The notes under the pieces were generated by a model. The model made no database searches. It was not told the origin of the DNA and worked only from the letters and a program-made list of their open reading frames with translations. From NCBI GenBank assembly GCA_963814645.1, contig CAWFDX010000004.1, forward strand, positions 186,001 through 250,000: a stretch of DNA of 64,000 nt, written 5' to 3'. Source of the stretch: RYN-230 sp963814645. GTDB taxonomy: Bacteria > Actinomycetota > Actinomycetes > Streptosporangiales > Streptosporangiaceae. The first letter of the stretch is position 1; every line of letters begins with the position of its first letter. Made by a program: the position numbers and the translations under genes. Shown one piece after another: positions 52,747 to 62,376 of this stretch.

Positions 52747-53924
52747 CGCCCGCGGCCGCCGCCGACCGCCTGGACTCAGTGCCGCAGCTGGAGGCGGCCG
52801 ACCCTAGCGGCATGCTCCGGCACGTCGCCTCGGCCGCCGCCCAGATCCGCCGGGCGCTGCGCGCCACCGAAGAGGCGGACCTGTCCCCGGTGGTGACGGC
52901 CGGCCGGCCGCGGGCCCTGGTGGCCTGCGGCATGGGCGGGTCCGGGCTGGCCGGTGAGGTGCTCAGGGCGGTGTGCGGCCCGGGCTGCGCCATCCCGGTC
53001 GTCGTCGTGCACGACTACCAGCTGCCCGGCTGGGTGGGCGCAGCCGACCTGGTCCTCGCGGTGTCCAGCTCCGGGTCGGCCGAGGAGACGCTGGCGGTGG
53101 CGGCCGAGGCGGTGCGCCGCGGCTGCCCGCTGGCCGCGGTGGGCGCGGCCCGCACCCCGCTGGCCCTGATCGCCGAGCAGGCGCATGCGCCGTACGTGCC
53201 GATCGAGCGGCCTGCCATGGACCGGGCCGGCCTGTGGGGCCTGTCCGTGCCGCTGCTGGTGATCGCGGACCAGCTCGGCCTGGCCGAGGTGACGGCAGCC
53301 GAGTTCGAGGCGGCCGCGCAGACCCTGGAGCAGATCTCCCACCTGTGCCGCCCGGACAGCGAGGCGTTCGTCAACCCGGCCAAGACGCTGGCCCTGGACC
53401 TGGCCGGCACGCTGCCGCTGATCTGGGGCAGCTCGCCGCTGGCCGGGATGGCCGCACTCCGCTTCGCCTGCCAGCTCAACGAGGACGCCAAGTACCCGGC
53501 GGTGCACGGGGTGCTGCCAGAAGCCAACCACAACCAGGTGGTCATGTTCGACGGCCCGTTCGCGCCCTGGCCGGCCACCAGCCACACCGTGCTGGCCGAC
53601 CCGGTGCTGGCCGCCCCGGTGCTGGACGAGCCCGGGCTGGACGAGGACGAGGAACCGGGGCCGCCGGTGCCGCTGCGGCTGGTCATCATGCGGGACACCG
53701 CCGAGCACCCGCAGGCAGCCCGGCGCCGGGAAGTGTCCGCGGAACTGGCCGGGCGGCGCGGCATCGAGGTCAGCGAGCTGGCCGCCGAGGGGGACCGGCC
53801 GCTGCACCGGCTGGCCAGTCTGGTCCACCTGGCCGACTATGCGGCGGTATACCTGGGTATCGCCACCGGCGTGGACCCCGGACCGGTCGCCGCCATCGGC
53901 GACCTCAAAGACAGGATCGTGTAG
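52743..53924 (+). CDS. SIS-domain sugar-phosphate isomerase-like protein
   Basis: 393 residues with two SIS lobes. ALVACGMGGSGLAGEVLRAV and LVLAVSSSGSAEETLAVAAE form the phosphosugar site. YPAVHGVLPEANHNQVVMFD includes the Glu-Ala-Asn-His pattern of the C-terminal lobe. It resembles bifunctional phosphoglucose/phosphomannose isomerases and Rv3256c. A mannose 6-phosphate isomerase gene (manA), which I would expect next in related genomes, is absent in this window. It may thus supply mannose 6-phosphate for ManB; that is inference. ATG 52743. Confidence 0.83.
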   Translation: MTPAAAADRLDSVPQLEAADPSGMLRHVASAAAQIRRALRATEEADLSPVVTAGRPRALVACGMGGSGLAGEVLRAVCGPGCAIPVVVVHDYQLPGWVGAADLVLAVSSSGSAEETLAVAAEAVRRGCPLAAVGAARTPLALIAEQAHAPYVPIERPAMDRAGLWGLSVPLLVIADQLGLAEVTAAEFEAAAQTLEQISHLCRPDSEAFVNPAKTLALDLAGTLPLIWGSSPLAGMAALRFACQLNEDAKYPAVHGVLPEANHNQVVMFDGPFAPWPATSHTVLADPVLAAPVLDEPGLDEDEEPGPPVPLRLVIMRDTAEHPQAARRREVSAELAGRRGIEVSELAAEGDRPLHRLASLVHLADYAAVYLGIATGVDPGPVAAIGDLKDRIV

Positions 53925-54019
53925 CGATCAGCAGTGACAGCGAAGCCGTCCCGGGCCAGGCCGGGACGGCCGCCGAGACAGAGCAGGACCAGAAATCCCG
54001 CGGCGCCGGGCTGCGCGCG

Positions 54020-54961
54020 GTGCTGGCCGCGCTCGGCGCGAACCTGGGCATCGCGGTGGTCAAGCTGGTCGCGTTCGTCATCACCGGCTCGGCCTCGATG
54101 CTGGCCGAGTCGGTGCACTCGCTGGCCGACAGCGGCAACCAGACGCTGCTGCTGATCGGCCGCAGCCGGGCGCAGCGCGCGCAGACCGAGGAGCACCCGT
54201 TCGGGTTCGGCCGGGAGCGGTACTTCTACGCGTTCGTGGTCGCGGTGGTGCTGTTCACCGTGGGCGCGGTGTTCTCGGTTTACGAGGGCATCCACAAGAT
54301 CCTCAACCCGGAGCACATCAGCTCGCCGGTGGTGGCGTTCGTGGTGCTGGTCATCGCGATGGGCCTGGAGAGCTTCTCGCTGCGCACCGCGGTGCACGAG
54401 TCCAACGAGGTGCGCGGGCGGAACAGCTGGACCGCGTTCATCCGCCGGGCCAAGGCGCCGGAACTGCCCGCCATCCTGCTCGAGGACATCGCCGCGCTGA
54501 CCGGCCTGGTGTTCGCCACGGCGGGGGTGGCGCTGACCGTGATCACCGGCGACGGGGTGTGGGACGGGGCCGGCTCGCTGGCCATCGGCGTGCTGCTCGG
54601 CTGCGTGGCCGCGGTGCTGGCGGTGGAGATGAAGAGCCTGCTGATCGGGGAGTCGGCCAGCGCCGAGACCGAGCGGGCCATCGTGGCCGCGCTGGAGGCG
54701 GGCCCGGAGGTGCAGTGCGTGATCCACCTGCGCACCCTGCACATGGGCCCGGAGACCCTGCTCGTCGCGGCCAAGATCGCGATCAGCGGCGCGGACAGCG
54801 CGGCCCTGGTCGCGGCCGGCATCGACGCGGCCGAACGCCGGGTCCGGCAGGCCGTGCCCATCGCCGAGACGATCTACCTGGAACCCGACATCTACCGGCC
54901 CGGCCGCGCCGACTCGACCGACCCAGCCATCCGCGCCGCCATCCGCCGCCCCCGCCGCTAA
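54020..54961 (+). CDS. Cation diffusion facilitator transporter
   Basis: CDF family metal/proton antiporter. Spans begin LAALGANLGIAVVKLVAFVI. The metal site in helix 2 is SVHSLADSGNQ (Asp and the neighbouring His of the HxxxD-like motif) and in helix 5 LLEDIAALTGLVFATAG. A C-terminal cytoplasmic domain follows (CVIHLRTLHMGPETLLVAAK). The N-terminus is a puzzle: the frame continues upstream through SSDSEAVPGQAGTAAE with no ATG, GTG or TTG before 54020, only ATC at 53927. GTG 54020 is the first usual start but leaves no N-terminal tail. The SIS gene ends at 53924. Confidence 0.85.
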   Translation: MLAALGANLGIAVVKLVAFVITGSASMLAESVHSLADSGNQTLLLIGRSRAQRAQTEEHPFGFGRERYFYAFVVAVVLFTVGAVFSVYEGIHKILNPEHISSPVVAFVVLVIAMGLESFSLRTAVHESNEVRGRNSWTAFIRRAKAPELPAILLEDIAALTGLVFATAGVALTVITGDGVWDGAGSLAIGVLLGCVAAVLAVEMKSLLIGESASAETERAIVAALEAGPEVQCVIHLRTLHMGPETLLVAAKIAISGADSAALVAAGIDAAERRVRQAVPIAETIYLEPDIYRPGRADSTDPAIRAAIRRPRR

Positions 54962-55039
54962 CCGCCAACCACACCAACCTTCCAGCCACACCCCCACCCG
55001 CCTGCCAGCCACACCCCACCCCCGGCCCGGACCACATGA

Positions 55040-55048
55040 ATGATTCAT
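55040..55048. repeat. Left target-site duplication of the ISKra4 element
   Basis: ATGATTCAT at 55040-55048, directly before the element's GGG end, is repeated at 56750-56758 directly after its CCC end. Confidence 0.9.
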
Positions 55049-56749
55049 GGGTGTGGCTCTTTTGGAGGGAGTTGTCTGGGTGGTGAATCAGGGAGGGCTC
55101 CGGTAGATCGGTGGTTGTCGGCCAGATCGATCACCGGGAGCCCTCGATGGCATTGTCGCCTGCCTGTACGTGTGTGTCATGTCCTGCTCATCGCGGTGTG
55201 CCTGCCGCCCCGGCGGGTTCGGCTGCCGCTGTGCCGGGGTTATTCGCCCCGGCGGGTGAGCTGTTCGGGTCGGTGGTGGCCTGGCTGGGCGGCCCGGTGG
55301 CCGGGGCGCTTGATCATGCTGGGCTGGAGGAGCGGCTGGTGGCTGATGCCCGTGAGCTTGGCCGGCTGCTGCTGCAGGCCCATCTGGACCTGCGGGCCGC
55401 CCGTGAGGAACGCCGCGCCGCGGTGACCGGCCCTGACGGAATCACCCGGATCCGGGCCGAGTCTGGGCATCAGCGGTGCCTGGCTACCCTGGCCGGCCAG
55501 GTGAGGGTGACCCGGATCGCCTACCGTGCGCCGGGCGCGCCGAACGTGCACCTGGCCGACGCGGCGCTGAGCCTGCCTGCGGGCAGGCATTCACACGGGC
55601 TGCAGCGGCTGGCGGCCATCGAGGCCACGCGGGGCTCGTTCGCGGCCGCCGCGGCGGCGATCGGCCGGGCCGCTGGGGTCCCGGCCGGGAAGCGCCAGGT
55701 CGAAGAGCTCGCCCGGGCAGCCGCGGCTGACGTGGACTGCTTCTATGCCCGCGGGCGGCCAGCGCCGGAGCGGGCCCCGGCCTCCGGCGTGCTGGTGCTG
55801 TCGGCCGACGGCAAAGGCATCATCATGCGCCCGGACGCGCTGCGCCCCCGCGCCCGCGCCGCCGCCGCGAAAAGCCACGCCAAGCTGGCCACCCGGCTGA
55901 CCCGCGGCGAGGTCCGCCACCGCAAGCGGATGGCCGAGGTGGCCACCGTCTATGACATCACCCCCGCCCCCCGCACCCCAGCGGCCATCATCACCATGCC
56001 GGGCGAAGACCCGCCGCGGCCCGCGGCACCAGGCCCGGCCGCTCGCGGCAAATGGCTCACCGCCAGCGTCACCGCGGAAATCCGCCAGGTCATCGCCGCG
56101 ATGTTCACCGAAGCCGCCCGCCGCGACCCCGGCCACGCCCGGCCCTGGGTCGCCCTAGTGGACGGCAACCCACACCAGATCCGCCGCATCAGCACCGAAG
56201 CCCGCCACCGCGCCACCCCGGTCACCATCGTGATCGACTTCATCCACGTACTGGAGTACCTCTGGGACACAGCCTGGTGCTTCCACCCCGAAGCCGATCC
56301 GGCCGCCGAGATCTGGGTCGCCACCCACGCCCGCGCCATCCTCGCCGGGCAGGCCAGCCACGTAGCCGCCACCATCCGCCGCGCCGCCCAGGCAGCTCAG
56401 CTCACCGGCAAGCGGGCCACCACCGCCGGAAAATGCGCCCGCTACCTCGACACCAAGCAGCCCTACCTCAACTACGAGGCCGCGCTGACCGCCGGCTGGC
56501 CCATCACCACCGGCGTCATCGAAGGCGCCTGCCGCCACCTGGTCAAAGACCGCATGGACATCACCGGAGCCCGCTGGAGCCTGCCCGGCGCCGAAGCCAT
56601 CCTCAAACTCCGCACCGTCATCAGCAACGGCGACTTCGACACCTACTGGACCTACCACCTCATCCGCGAACACCAGCGAAACCACCCCCAGCCCCGCACC
56701 AGCTACCAACTCGCCGCATGACTCCCGTCACTCCAAAAGAGCCACACCC
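55049..56749 (+). mobile_element. Complete ISKra4-family insertion sequence, 1701 bp
   Basis: The ends are GGGTGTGGCTCTTTTGGAG (55049-55067) and its exact inverse CTCCAAAAGAGCCACACCC (56731-56749), a 19-bp terminal repeat. It carries one transposase gene and a 9-bp target duplication (ATGATTCAT), the value I recall for the ISKra4 subgroup. Intact ends, duplication and gene indicate recent, possibly active insertion. It entered between the CDF gene and a hairpin near the MerR gene, so it broke no gene. Confidence 0.93.
55147..56721 (+). CDS. ISKra4-family transposase
   Basis: About 524 residues from ATG 55147, with GGGAG six bases upstream. The likely DDE residues are in VLVLSADGKGIIMR, VALVDGNPHQIRRI and TTGVIEGACRHLVKDRMDIT. 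VTIVIDFIHVLEYLWDTAWC and TGARWSLPGAEAILKLRTVI are strong family marks. The N-terminus has a CxxC segment (CTCVSCPAHRG). GTG 55111 would be a longer start. The gene fills almost the whole element and ends 28 bases before its right end. Confidence 0.92.
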   Translation: MALSPACTCVSCPAHRGVPAAPAGSAAAVPGLFAPAGELFGSVVAWLGGPVAGALDHAGLEERLVADARELGRLLLQAHLDLRAAREERRAAVTGPDGITRIRAESGHQRCLATLAGQVRVTRIAYRAPGAPNVHLADAALSLPAGRHSHGLQRLAAIEATRGSFAAAAAAIGRAAGVPAGKRQVEELARAAAADVDCFYARGRPAPERAPASGVLVLSADGKGIIMRPDALRPRARAAAAKSHAKLATRLTRGEVRHRKRMAEVATVYDITPAPRTPAAIITMPGEDPPRPAAPGPAARGKWLTASVTAEIRQVIAAMFTEAARRDPGHARPWVALVDGNPHQIRRISTEARHRATPVTIVIDFIHVLEYLWDTAWCFHPEADPAAEIWVATHARAILAGQASHVAATIRRAAQAAQLTGKRATTAGKCARYLDTKQPYLNYEAALTAGWPITTGVIEGACRHLVKDRMDITGARWSLPGAEAILKLRTVISNGDFDTYWTYHLIREHQRNHPQPRTSYQLAA

Positions 56750-56758
56750 ATGATTCAT
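56750..56758. repeat. Right target-site duplication of the ISKra4 element
   Basis: Second ATGATTCAT, directly after the right end of the element; see the left copy at 55040-55048. Confidence 0.9.
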
Positions 56759-56784
56759 TCACGCTGTCCTGACCGCGTGAATGA
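56755..56784. terminator. Hairpin at the ISKra4 insertion site
   Basis: TCATTCACGC (56755-56764) pairs with GCGTGAATGA (56775-56784), a 10-bp stem with a 10-base loop. Before insertion it would have lain between the CDF gene and the convergent MerR gene, so it may be their terminator. The right target duplication overlaps its left arm. Confidence 0.5.
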
Positions 56785-56888
56785 AACATCCACGCGCATG
56801 GCTCGGGGAGCGGACTGGCCGCAGCTGGTGCCGGTGTGACTGGAGAGGCGAGAGGGATGCGCTACCTGGCTGCCGGGGCCAAACTTCA

Positions 56889-57368
56889 TCAGCGCGCGGG
56901 CTCTGGGCCGGGGGTGGCGGGCGCTGGGCCGGGGTGGCGGGCGCCCAGCGCCGGGGTGGCGGGCGCTGACCGCCGGGGTGCCGGGCGGCGGGCGATGTTG
57001 AGCAGGCGGAGGGCGCGCTCCTTCTCGAAGTCCAGGGCCTGGCCGGGCGGGGCCGGGATCCGGCCGATGCGCCGGCCGAGCTCGGCCACCTCGGCCCGGA
57101 CCCGCGGATCACTGAGCACCCGCAGGCCGAACGCCAGTTCCGCCGGGCTGATGTCCAGCCGCCGCTCGATGTCCAGGCCCAGCGCCACCGCGGCCAGGTC
57201 GTCCTGGCTGAACTGGCGGTGCGCCGGGCCGCGGGCGGGCCGCTGGCGGCCAGCGGCCCGCCACCGGGTAGCCGGCTCGCGGACCGCCGGCAGCAGGCCG
57301 AGAATCTCGCGGTACCGCAACATCCGCGGCGACGTACCGAGCTGCTGAGCGGCGGCTGAGATACGCAT
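56889..57368 (-). CDS. MerR-family transcriptional regulator
   Basis: 159 residues. The N-terminal winged helix RISAAAQQLGTSPRMLRYRE, then ILGLLPAVREPAT is the MerR DNA-binding head; FSQDDLAAVALGLDIERRLD continues it. There is no cysteine-rich metal site or recognised ligand domain; the C-terminus ends in a Pro/Ala-rich tail. It is divergent from ahcY, 110 bases apart, so ahcY is a candidate target. ATG 57368 is the start. Confidence 0.82.
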   Translation of the reverse strand: MRISAAAQQLGTSPRMLRYREILGLLPAVREPATRWRAAGRQRPARGPAHRQFSQDDLAAVALGLDIERRLDISPAELAFGLRVLSDPRVRAEVAELGRRIGRIPAPPGQALDFEKERALRLLNIARRPAPRRSAPATPALGARHPGPAPATPGPEPAR

Positions 57369-57478
57369 AGGCGTTAATCTAACAAATTCTTGTCAGAAAA
57401 GGGCCACCGGTGCTGCGGGCAGGGCCGGCGGTGCCGTAGCGTCGAGCTGTCTACCCCAAGATGCTGCTGAGGAGTGTC

Positions 57479-58924
<1,446 letters not shown>

Positions 58925-58946
58925 CCGGCCGGGCTGCCGTGCTCGT

Positions 58947-60224
58947 GTGGACGGTGTGGTGAACGAGCGGCCGGGTGGCGATATCGCGGATCCCGGGCTG
59001 GCCAGTACCGGGCTGGCCCGGATCGGCTGGGCGGAACGGTCCATGCCGGTGCTCCGCGGCATCGCCGCGCGGTTCGCCGCCGAGCAGCCGCTGGCCGGGC
59101 TGCGGATAGCGGCCTGCCTGCACGTCACGGCCGAGACCGCGGTGCTGGTCGGCGCGCTGCGGGCGGGCGGCGCCCAGGTGTTCCTGGCCGCCTCCAACCC
59201 GCTGTCCACCCAGGACGACATCGCGGCCGCGCTGCAGACCTCCGGCGCGGCCGTGGTGTACGCCCGGGCCGGGGATCTCACGCTGTACGGCGAGCACATC
59301 GAGCGGGCCCTGGACGCGGGCCCGGACCTGGTCGTGGACGACGGCGGCGACCTGATGGAGGCGCTGCACACGCAGCGGCCCGACCTGCTGGGCAAGGTGG
59401 CGGGCGGCTGCGAGGCCACCCCAGCCGGGGTGATCCGGCTGCACCGGATGGCCAGCGAGGGCACGCTGGCCTTCCCGGCGGTGGCGGCGGACTCCACCGG
59501 CACCCGGCTGATGCTGGACAGCACGCACGGCACCGGCCAGTCGGTGATCGACGGGCTGCTCCGGGCGACCAACATCCTGCTGGCCGGCCGGACCGTGGTG
59601 GTAGCCGGGTTCGGCTGGTGCGGCCGCGGCATCGCGCAGCGGGCCCGCGGGCTGGGCGCCCAGGTCATCGTCACCGAGGTGGACCCGGTCCGGGCGCTGG
59701 ACGCGGTCATGCAGGGCTACCGGGTGCTGCCGATGAGCGGGGCCGCGCCGCTGGGCGAGGTGTTCATCACCGCGACCGGATCCCGGGACGTGATCGGCGC
59801 CGCGCACCTGGCGGCCATGCGGGACGGGGCCATCCTGGCCAATGCCGGGCATTTCGACGTCGAGATAGATGTGCGGGCACTGGCCGGCCTGGCGGTCAGC
59901 GTGCTCCCCGAGGTGCGCCCGCACACCGACGAGTACGTGCTGGCCGACGGGCGGCGGCTGCTGCTGCTGGCCGAGGGGCGGATCGTGAACCTGGTCGCCG
60001 CCGAGGGCAACCCGGCCTCGGTGATGGACGTGGCGTTCGCCGGGCAGGCGCTGGTGCTGGCCTGGCTGGCCCGGTCGCACGAGTCGCTGCTGCCCGGCGT
60101 GCACCCGGTGCCGCCGGAGATCGACGACGAAGTGGCCCGGCTCGCGCTGGCCGCCACCGGCACCGCCATCGACGAGCTGACCCCTGCTCAGCGGGAGTAC
60201 CTGAGTTCCTGGCAGCAGACCTGA
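58947..60224 (+). CDS. Second SAH hydrolase-like protein, short type with altered active site
   Basis: 425 residues in the AhcY fold but without the long insertion, and ending QREYLSSW, the pattern of archaeal-type enzymes. Conserved: His in ACLHVTAETAVL, Asp in VVDDGGDLMEAL, Glu in GGCEATPAG, and the NAD loop VAGFGWCGRGIAQRARGLGA. Changed: the catalytic segment T-K-x-x-F-D-N-x-Y-G becomes TRLMLDSTHGTGQS, so Lys becomes Arg and Asn becomes Ser. It begins 22 bases after ahcY, probably co-transcribed. It may bind SAH or a related nucleoside without normal catalysis. Start GTG 58947. Confidence 0.8.
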   Translation: MDGVVNERPGGDIADPGLASTGLARIGWAERSMPVLRGIAARFAAEQPLAGLRIAACLHVTAETAVLVGALRAGGAQVFLAASNPLSTQDDIAAALQTSGAAVVYARAGDLTLYGEHIERALDAGPDLVVDDGGDLMEALHTQRPDLLGKVAGGCEATPAGVIRLHRMASEGTLAFPAVAADSTGTRLMLDSTHGTGQSVIDGLLRATNILLAGRTVVVAGFGWCGRGIAQRARGLGAQVIVTEVDPVRALDAVMQGYRVLPMSGAAPLGEVFITATGSRDVIGAAHLAAMRDGAILANAGHFDVEIDVRALAGLAVSVLPEVRPHTDEYVLADGRRLLLLAEGRIVNLVAAEGNPASVMDVAFAGQALVLAWLARSHESLLPGVHPVPPEIDDEVARLALAATGTAIDELTPAQREYLSSWQQT

Positions 60225-60246
60225 CCCGGGCTGGCCGGTCCCGCGG

Positions 60247-60294
60247 GGTCAGCCCAGGTCAGCCCAGGTCAGCCGGGTCAGCCGGGGTCAGGGG
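60247..60294. repeat. Short tandem repeat at a convergent gene junction
   Basis: Five imperfect copies of GGTCAGCCCA/GGTCAGCCG (9-11 bp) run from 60247 to 60294, overlapping the last codons of the flippase-like gene. It may have grown by slippage. Confidence 0.5.
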
Positions 60295-61360
60295 AGTGGG
60301 CCGCGGGCTGTGGTGGCGGGGGTGGGGTGTCCTCGGCCACCACGGTGGTGCCCCGGCGGGCCAGCACGATGAGCGAGACGCCGCCGCCGATCAGGATCAG
60401 CCAGAAACTGATCAGCCGGTAGGCGATGGACGCGGCCAGCGCGGCCGAGGCGGTCATCCCGGCCGCGGTCAGCGCAGCCGTCAGCGCGATCTCGACCAGG
60501 GCGAACCCGCCCGGGGACAGCCCGGAGCTGCCCACCGCGGCCCCCGCGCCGTAGGCCAGCAGCAGCCCGTGCCAGGGCACCGGCTGGGCCGTGGCCAGGA
60601 TCGAGCAGGCCAGGCAGCCGCAGTCGCCCAGCCAGTTCACCAGGGCCAGCGCGAACACCGCGGCGTACCGGGTGCCCGGCAGGCTGATGCTGGCCACCCG
60701 GTCCAGGAACTCCTCCAGCGCAGCCGGGTCCATCCACGACTTGGCCCAGCGGCGGTGCAGCGGGCGGAGCAGCACGGCCAGGGTGCGGTGGATCCAGGCC
60801 CGGGCGGCCTGGTAGCGCAGCGCGAGCAGCACGGTGACGCCGGGAACCAGGAACACCGCCGCGCCGACCAGCCCGGCCAGCGTGGCCGCGGGCTGGCCGC
60901 CGAGGAACGCGCCGACCAGCAGCACCAGGGCCAGCGCGGCCGAGGACACGATGGCCGAGACGGCCAGCGCCCAGCTGGTGATGGCCGGGCCGAGGCCGCG
61001 GCCGCGCAGCTGCCGGTAGGAGAACACCGCGGCCAGCTGGGCGCCGGCGAACGGGACCGCCATGGACAGCGCGTTGCCCGCGTAGGTGATCGACATCACC
61101 GTGCCGAGCGTGGCCTGGTCGCCCTCGGCCCGGAGCAGGATGACCCGGCTGATGCCGAACGCGGTCAGCGAGATCGCCTCGGCGACCAGCGCGGCCAGCA
61201 CCCACCACCAGTTCAGGTGGGTCAGCGTGTGCAGCGACTGCAGCAGGATGTGCTCGTTGGTGATGATGATCGCGGCCAGGCCGGCCGCCAGGATCACCAC
61301 GATCGTGATCCGCCGCCACCGCTTCGCGGTTGCCCCGTTGCCCCCTGATGTGCCAGTCAT
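60278..61360 (-). CDS. Flippase-like / lysylphosphatidylglycerol synthase membrane-domain protein
   Basis: 360 residues with about eight hydrophobic spans. VAEAISLTAFGISRVILLRA, ITYAGNALSMAVPFAGAQL and AVGSSGLSPGGFALVEIALT are typical of the UPF0104/MprF N-terminal-like flippase family, which moves lipids or lipid-linked molecules across the membrane. No aminoacyl transferase domain follows. A Pro-rich tail (TPPPPPQPAA) ends the protein. It follows the RDD gene by 21 bases on the same strand. Confidence 0.82.
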   Translation of the reverse strand: MTGTSGGNGATAKRWRRITIVVILAAGLAAIIITNEHILLQSLHTLTHLNWWWVLAALVAEAISLTAFGISRVILLRAEGDQATLGTVMSITYAGNALSMAVPFAGAQLAAVFSYRQLRGRGLGPAITSWALAVSAIVSSAALALVLLVGAFLGGQPAATLAGLVGAAVFLVPGVTVLLALRYQAARAWIHRTLAVLLRPLHRRWAKSWMDPAALEEFLDRVASISLPGTRYAAVFALALVNWLGDCGCLACSILATAQPVPWHGLLLAYGAGAAVGSSGLSPGGFALVEIALTAALTAAGMTASAALAASIAYRLISFWLILIGGGVSLIVLARRGTTVVAEDTPPPPPQPAAHSPDPG

Positions 61361-61381
61361 CGGCCTGGGCTGCTCATCTGG

Positions 61382-62320
61382 TCATCTAGGCGGAAGAAAC
61401 CCTCCTGGGCGGTCCACGGGAGTCCCGGGCTGGCCTGGCTCCGGCTGGGCCGGGCCTTCGGGGGCCGCCGGAGCAGCCGGAGTAGCCGGAGCCGCCGGGG
61501 CCGTTGCCGGGCCGCTGTCACCCAGGGTAACCCGGCCCATGATGCGGGCCTGCTCCCGCGCGCGCCGCTCGGCGAGCACCGCGCTGAGATAGTCGGGCGG
61601 CGTGGTGCTGGCCGGCGGGGGCGGGCTCACCTGGGCGGCCACCGCGCCCGCGATGCGCTGGCCGAAGTCGGCGCGGGCCGCCGGGGTGAGCGTGTAGTAC
61701 CGGCTCAGGTACTGGCGGGCGGTTTCCGCCGTGCCGTCGTCCAGCCCGGACAGCTGCAGCGTGGCCGCCCAGCCGGCCAGCGCGGGCGGCATGGTGGGCA
61801 GCGCGGCGGCCGGGCCGCGCGGCTGCGGCATCCGCTCGGTAATGACGAACGTGCCGGCGAAGATGTCGCCGAGCCGCTTGCCGCTGGCCGACAGCAGCGA
61901 CGTGACCAGGGCCAGGAAGCCGAGGGTCAGCCAGATCTCCAGCACCGCCAGCAGGGCCCGCATCAGCGCCTGGCGGAAGCGCTCCGGGCCGCCGTCGTCA
62001 CTGACCACCCGCAGGCCCAGGGCCAGCTTGCCCAGCGACCGGCCGCGGCTCAGCGTCTCCATGGTGACCGGGTAGCCGACCACGACCAGCACGAACACGG
62101 TCAGCGCCACCGCGGCCAGCGCGGCCGGGTTGAGCGCGCCGCCGGCCGCCGCCGCGACGGCTACCCCGGACAGCAGGACCAGCAGCACCAGCTGGACCAG
62201 CAGGTCGATGGCCAGCGCCACGGCTCGGCTGGGGAACCGGGCGCATGGCACATCGATGACCACGGCCTCGCCGGTGACTACCTCGGCCACGAATTTCCCC
62301 AGTCCGGTTGATTCCGGCAT
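61382..62320 (-). CDS. RDD-family membrane protein
   Basis: 312 residues. The RDD domain occupies the first half: ARFPSRAVALAIDLLVQLVL, the R-D-D-like positions, and SRGRSLGKLALGLRVVSDDG. Two to three membrane spans follow, and then a long soluble C-terminal part with YYTLTPAARADFGQRIAG and a Pro/Ala-rich end. It is divergent from spoIIM (56-base gap), as in the RDD-SpoIIM-DUF58-MoxR cluster of other actinobacteria. Function unknown. Start ATG 62320. Confidence 0.85.
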   Translation of the reverse strand: MPESTGLGKFVAEVVTGEAVVIDVPCARFPSRAVALAIDLLVQLVLLVLLSGVAVAAAAGGALNPAALAAVALTVFVLVVVGYPVTMETLSRGRSLGKLALGLRVVSDDGGPERFRQALMRALLAVLEIWLTLGFLALVTSLLSASGKRLGDIFAGTFVITERMPQPRGPAAALPTMPPALAGWAATLQLSGLDDGTAETARQYLSRYYTLTPAARADFGQRIAGAVAAQVSPPPPASTTPPDYLSAVLAERRAREQARIMGRVTLGDSGPATAPAAPATPAAPAAPEGPAQPEPGQPGTPVDRPGGFLPPR

Positions 62321-62376
62321 AAGGCTAGCCGCCAGCGCCCCGGCCGGGCCGGCCGCCGCCCCGTTACCCTCCAGGG

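Noticed and set aside
57369..57478. SAH or SAM riboswitch before ahcY
   Set aside because: The 110-base gap shows no conserved riboswitch core I can recognise, and the divergent MerR gene offers a simpler control.
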